In this document: positions 59,862 through 64,000 of the stretch, piece by piece | How positions within the stretch are numbered: the stretch's first letter is position 1 | Layout: each line of letters opens with the position of its first letter | From: Volvox africanus | Lineage: Eukaryota > Chlorophyta > Chlorophyceae > Chlamydomonadales > Volvocaceae | Length of the DNA: 64,000 nucleotides | NCBI GenBank assembly: GCA_030268105.1 | Contig: BSDZ01000014.1 | Location: forward strand, 1,876,001-1,940,000 | Direction of reading: 5' to 3' | Program-made: the position numbers and the translations under genes | The notes under the pieces: model-generated | What the model was told of the DNA's origin: nothing | What the model saw: the letters and a program-made list of their open reading frames with translations, nothing else | Database searches by the model: none

Positions 59862-61429
59862 GTGGTAATGTGTATTTTGTGATATGTATTTTTCTTTGGA
59901 TACTTTCTGTCGCTTCCTCAGGTACCAAGTTGCACCTGGTGCAGCTGTGGCTGAATGGGAGCTTGGTCTGGTTCGGGCAAAATTACTTCCAGCAGGGCCA
60001 TGCACCGACGAACTATTCCCGGTAGGTGTTAATGGTGATAACGATAACTATTATCCTAATCACACTGATGATGCTAATACTGATGACGACGACGACGACG
60101 ACGATGATGATGATGATAATAATGAAGTTAATCATGGTGGGCAAGGGATTTTGACGCTGACTTGTTCAGGGCCGGACGAATCCCGATTGCGCCCCTTCGG
60201 CCCCTCGACATTCTGATCCTTGGCAGGTGGCTCACAACCCGCCGGTCGTACCTCATTCAGTACAGCATCGGCTATGAACCGTGGGGTATAGTCTCGAGGT
60301 ACGTCATCCGTTTAATAAGGCCCTTTTGACAACCACACATGTCGCAGTGTATATGTTGAGGAACGAGGCGTGAAAAACGAACAAATAAAAAGGATCCACT
60401 GTTTAGATTTTCTTGGATTTCACATTCCGAATCCCAAACTCCAGATTTCGCTAACTCTCCCCCCCGGTTGCAGGGAACGAATGGCCGTCGTACCGTACGA
60501 CGCCCGGTTTCGGGGCTGTTATAACGACAAGATTACGCACGTGGTCACGCTGCATCACGCCGGTTTGCTGTTCAAGGCGATGCCAAACGCCTGGGTAGTG
60601 CATCGGCCGCACCAGCTCAATCCCGCGGCTGCGATTGCCAAATCGGTGATTGGCAGCTCCACATCGCAGCATGGCGTGGGGGCGCTGCAGGAGGTGCGGA
60701 CCAAGGGGGGATGGGTCAGGCATGCAGGCATGTTTGGGTTTGTTTTCTTAAGTGAATGGAATGAAGTGCTGTGCTAGCCGGGAACATCGCCCGCCGGCCA
60801 CGTGGGGGAGTGGAGCCCGCTTGTTCCCACTTGTCGTTGTGAGAGTGCTTGTTCCCATCTGAACGCGCGCGTTACCCAGGTGAGCTAGGTCCACTGGTTG
60901 TTCCACTGATGCCGTGAAGGGCTTGGGAGGCGCTGCTGTGTCGTAAGAGAATGAGGACCCCAAACAGAGCCGCCTTTGCGACTGATTGGCGGTTTCCTGC
61001 CTGACGAACGGGGTCAGGCAGACACACAGAGAGGGATAGACAGACAGACAGACGGACAGGGATCGACAGGGACAGACAGACTTGGTTAGCCGAGCGACGG
61101 CTACTGATGTGCTGACGGACGGGGCATGGTGTTGTTGCTGCACTCGCTTCCTTCCCCCACTTTGTGCCGCGGCCCCACGCACATGAACGCAGGTTGCGGA
61201 CGCGCACGGCCGGAACACCACCAAATTCGAGCACCACAAGGACTGGTCCCACGTGCTCTTGGATGACTCCATCGTGAACATGCTAGCCAAGCGCTACCGG
61301 CATGTACCAGGCAGACAGTACTTGCACTGCCGCATGACCTTGCCTTGGTTGGCACGAGTGCGAAGTGGCAGCGGCAGCGGTCCGTCGGGCACCTCGAGCA
61401 CAGTGCAAGTGACGGAAGCAACAGTGTGA
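58405..61429 (+). CDS. GT49 (LARGE-type) glycosyltransferase
   Basis: Eight exons: 58405-58688, 58768-58869, 58947-59073, 59248-59581, 59922-60021, 60227-60298, 60474-60693 and 61193-61429 (TGA at 61427-61429). All introns are GT-AG, phases agree, and the product is 491 residues. A hydrophobic segment near residues 31-50 (FHLRASLLIVIAATINF) would serve as a type II Golgi anchor. The catalytic region shows TTSTLDRLDMLE, RGGPHVAAVYLP, TPINALRNAALLAAQTPLV and MIDVDLCVSD, with the DxD at D226 and D228. Later come GHAPTNYSRW, GYEPWGIV, YDARFRGCYNDKITH and ANAWVVHRPHQ-type conserved segments. The family transfers sugars such as GlcNAc, Xyl or GlcA in the Golgi; acceptor here is unknown. Alternative Mets at 58465 and 58495 are closer to the anchor. 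Introns carry (GA)n and GAC/GAT repeats. Confidence 0.88.
59806..59858. repeat. GA dinucleotide microsatellite
   Basis: About 26 GA units in intron 4 of the GT49 gene. Confidence 0.95.
60068..60126. repeat. GAC/GAT trinucleotide repeat
   Basis: Imperfect GAC and GAT triplets in intron 5 of the GT49 gene. The poly-Asp frame is not coding in the model. Confidence 0.85.
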
Positions 61430-63139
61430 CGTAATGGCCAGCCAGCACTTACTCGTTGGGGTTTTGGGTGATGGTGATGGTGATGGTGATGGCGGCGATG
61501 ATGGTGATGGTGGTGGTGATCGTGATGGTGGTGGTGATGGCGGTGGCCCTCTTCCCTTGCATATGTCTCCCTATGGCACCTTATGGTGCAGTACCCTTCC
61601 ACCCCATATGAGAATGAATGATGCGGCTGGCAGTACCGTGCACTCCTATGTTAACTGAGGTTGATTTGGGCAGTTGACAGATAAGCAGGAGCAGCCCTGG
61701 AATTCCTGTTCTGTTCTGTTCTGGGCTTGGCGGCGGCAGATCGTCACTGGCTTCTCGGATGTCATTGCTTTCCTACATGAATACGTCTCCATTCTACCTG
61801 CACAGTGTGAGTGGATGATTTGGGGGTGCACTCACACGCACTCTTATGCCAAATGTCGTAACCCTTAAACCCTAAGTACCTTCACACAGCATGAAATCCA
61901 ATATGCATGCAGACAGGTTTGTTGGCAGTAAAGGCAGTGCTGTAAAAGGAGCTGTGTTATTTGGAAAGTTATTATTAGTTCGTTCAAGCCCGACGCACGG
62001 CAATACACGGCGGTTTCCTACACGGTAATCGTTTATAGGTTTACAGGCCACCACATCTTAAATTTAGGCAGGATTTAAAATGCAGACTATCGTCGAAACA
62101 TGACCACGCGTGTCTATTAAAAGCGTGAGCGATCGGGACCCGACCTATGCAGAGGATTAGTTATGTAAGCTTTGGACCACAAGCGCATCAATGCCATTCG
62201 CCAGAAGTGGAAAACGTAACCTTTCCAATTTTAGAAATGACGTCAGTGAATCACGTCTTTGTCACAAATATAGGCTAAGTTCGCGCAAATTAACAGCTGC
62301 GCTACCATGGTACGGAATGTGCAGGTACGGGTAAAGTCAAGCTTGTGCAAGTGAGCATAGATGAAGTACATTGTATTCCTGCTGTTCCAGCAACGAGCAT
62401 GGAAAGGTTGCTACCTGCACTTACTAGGTTCAAACAACTTTCAAGTCAAACTTAGCAAATCCTTACACGTTTTTAACAAAAATGGGTTCAGCTTAAATAT
62501 TATGTAACATTGTACGCAAATTAAACGCCTGTGGTTGGGCGTGTCTTCGCGGATGCCGGGCGAAACCGAGGAGGGCAACGCCAAAAGTCCTCCTCAACAG
62601 CCCCTTAAGCTTGGACTTTATCTCGGATTACAGGTAACTATGTGCTGAGCGTCCACTCCTCGACAAGTCGACCCTTCGGGACGCGCATGTGACCCTTACG
62701 ACTCGCCATGGACGCCAATCCTTACTTTCTTTGCGTGTAGAATGGCAATGGTGGGCGGGTGAATCTAGCTGTCAAGCCACAGCAAGGCAATGCGAATGGG
62801 CAGGGGCCTGGCGTGGGCGGGCCGGCGTTACGTGTCCGCCCGGGGCTTCTTCGTGTCCGATCCGCGAACTCAGGCAAGCCGCAGTTTCCCCGCGCAAGCG
62901 TCCATAAGCACACGTCCGAATCCTGAACTTAGGACATCTGGCCCTTACCTTAACTGGATCGATTGATACCGGATCGTTAAGTCCGGTTGTGTGTGTGTAT
63001 GTGTTGTGTTACAACGAATACGGGACACAGTCCCTTGCAGGCGTACGACATATCTGTCTATTTCGTTGTGCAACTGCTCACTGTGCACCGTCTTCCTAAG
63101 CGTCATGGAATGCAAATGTTGTCGCATCATGGGATTCGA
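61430..63139. other. Gene-poor interval downstream of GT49
   Basis: Starts with the 3' untranslated region of the GT49 gene, which includes a GGTGAT-type repeat at about 61470-61545. No further gene is supported. Confidence 0.5.
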
Positions 63140-63619
63140 TCATCTGGTTTGTGGTGTGTGGGTTTTAAAAAGCCCAAGCCATCGTGGGCGCATACATCGC
63201 ACATCCTGGTCAACCTTCCTTGCTTGCGGCTGACTGACTGTCTGCTGTCCAGCAGGGAACCGGCCTGGGGGCCAGGGGGCGTCCTCCCTGATTACAAAAC
63301 AAAGAGTACCTCCAGCGGCGGCTGCAGCCGCTGCCGGCTCTGCTGCCGTTGCCGCGGCGGCAACAGCGGCAGCGACAGCAGGGGATGATTCATCAGAGGA
63401 CACAGTGACAAAGAATAGCGCTGGAGGGAACTTAGTGCCGTCCAGTCCAGCAGTGGGAGCGCTTGAAGCCAAGTACGATTTCTCAAGTGCACCGAGGTAC
63501 GCGGCCGCTACTGCTACTGCTGCCGCTACTGCTACTGCTACTGCTACAGATTGTGCTGCAGCAGCCGTTTTCAGCAGCTGGATAATGGCCAGACATGCCT
63601 CGTGTATAAGTGGCCACAC
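63140..63619 (-). CDS. Alanine-rich possible exon, function unknown
   Basis: A minus-strand open frame of about 150 codons. It starts HEACLAIIQLLKTAAAAQ and includes long Ala/Val runs coded by CTG-type triplet repeats, then a less repetitive segment with FPPALFFVTVSSDESSP. A possible acceptor (CCTTAG) precedes it at about 63627. Repetitive composition means it may be a by-product of the (CTGCTA)n repeat. I do not recognise a family. Confidence 0.25.
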   Translation of the reverse strand: MWPLIHEACLAIIQLLKTAAAAQSVAVAVAVAAAVAVAAAYLGALEKSYLASSAPTAGLDGTKFPPALFFVTVSSDESSPAVAAAVAAAATAAEPAAAAAAAGGTLCFVIREDAPWPPGRFPAGQQTVSQPQARKVDQDVRCMRPRWLGLFKTHTPQTR

Positions 63620-64000
63620 AAACCTAAGGCGCGGTTATGACCGGCGGTGGAATGTTGCGGCCTAAAACTGTGAACCGAAACAACAGCCTGGTGGCGGCGA
63701 AGGGCCTAGGGGTGGAAGAAAATGCAGTCGCGGGGCGTAGGGGCAATGCTGGCGTGGATGTTGGATATTGGGTTTTAAAGTTTGAGAGGGGGGGTTACAG
63801 TTAGACGGTTAGACCGTACCACGAATTTCTGAGTTTTCTGTGTGGGCCTTATTACTCCGGGGTTGACCTCGCATTTGTTTGCCCGCACGGCCCCATGATG
63901 CCCCCCGCAGGAGCGTACGGCACCGGGCGTCCTTTAGCGGGTCGGTCACAGCCTCCTCCGCGGCAGGTGCTGGGGGTGCTTCAGCATATGGATCTCCTCG
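63620..64000. other. Right edge of window, possible exon from about 63911
   Basis: A pyrimidine-rich stretch ends in CCCCCCGCAG at 63901-63910. An open plus-strand frame then runs to the edge and includes RQVLGVLQHMDLL. This could be an exon of a gene beyond the window, but the minus strand is also open here, so the strand is undecided. Confidence 0.2.

Overview
The window looks like nuclear DNA of a multicellular or colonial volvocine green alga (Volvox/Chlamydomonas lineage). The evidence is a set of intron-rich genes with GT-AG introns, hydroxyproline-type PPPSPPPP proteins joined to LysM and CAP domains, a gametolysin-type (M11) metallopeptidase, a two-B-box CONSTANS-like gene, an F-box/ankyrin gene, abundant simple repeats and degenerate TTTTAGGG-like tracts. 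Nothing bacterial or viral was recognised. Gene models were built by hand from reading frame, splice consensus and phase agreement across introns; none rests on a database search.

Layout. 1-1339 (minus): 5' part of a CONSTANS-like B-box gene that runs off the left edge. 7616-12897 and 17423-22283 (minus): two tandem paralogues, each encoding signal peptide, LysM, a very long proline-rich spacer and a CAP/SCP domain. The five CAP exons have identical sizes in both copies (123, 78, 40, 148, 89 bp). The second copy has an in-frame TGA just after LysM and one extra inferred intron. 28221-32389 (minus): five-exon F-box/ankyrin gene. 36135-41913 (minus): AlkB-like membrane di-iron hydroxylase gene. 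It diverges from a plus-strand gene at 42426, which has a TATA box and weak SKP1/BTB-like character. 44154-44280: a 3'-terminal fragment of 18S rRNA. 45291-46672 (plus): three-exon gene of unknown function. 49244-54697 (minus): proline/serine-rich M11 peptidase-like gene in which I could not find the zinc-binding exon. 58405-61429 (plus): complete eight-exon GT49/LARGE-type glycosyltransferase. The rest is gene-poor and rich in repeats.

Taken together, the LysM-CAP pair, the M11-like gene and the GT49 enzyme are all of types that act in the secretory pathway or extracellular matrix, which fits a volvocine matrix gene neighbourhood. The CONSTANS-like and F-box/ankyrin genes are regulatory and the AlkB-like gene is metabolic; I see no sign that they are co-regulated with the others. 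The most unusual items are the tandem LysM-Pro-CAP fusion genes, the M11 gene without a visible active site, the 18S fragment, and a small dispersed repeat family, one copy of which sits inside a 48-bp inverted repeat.
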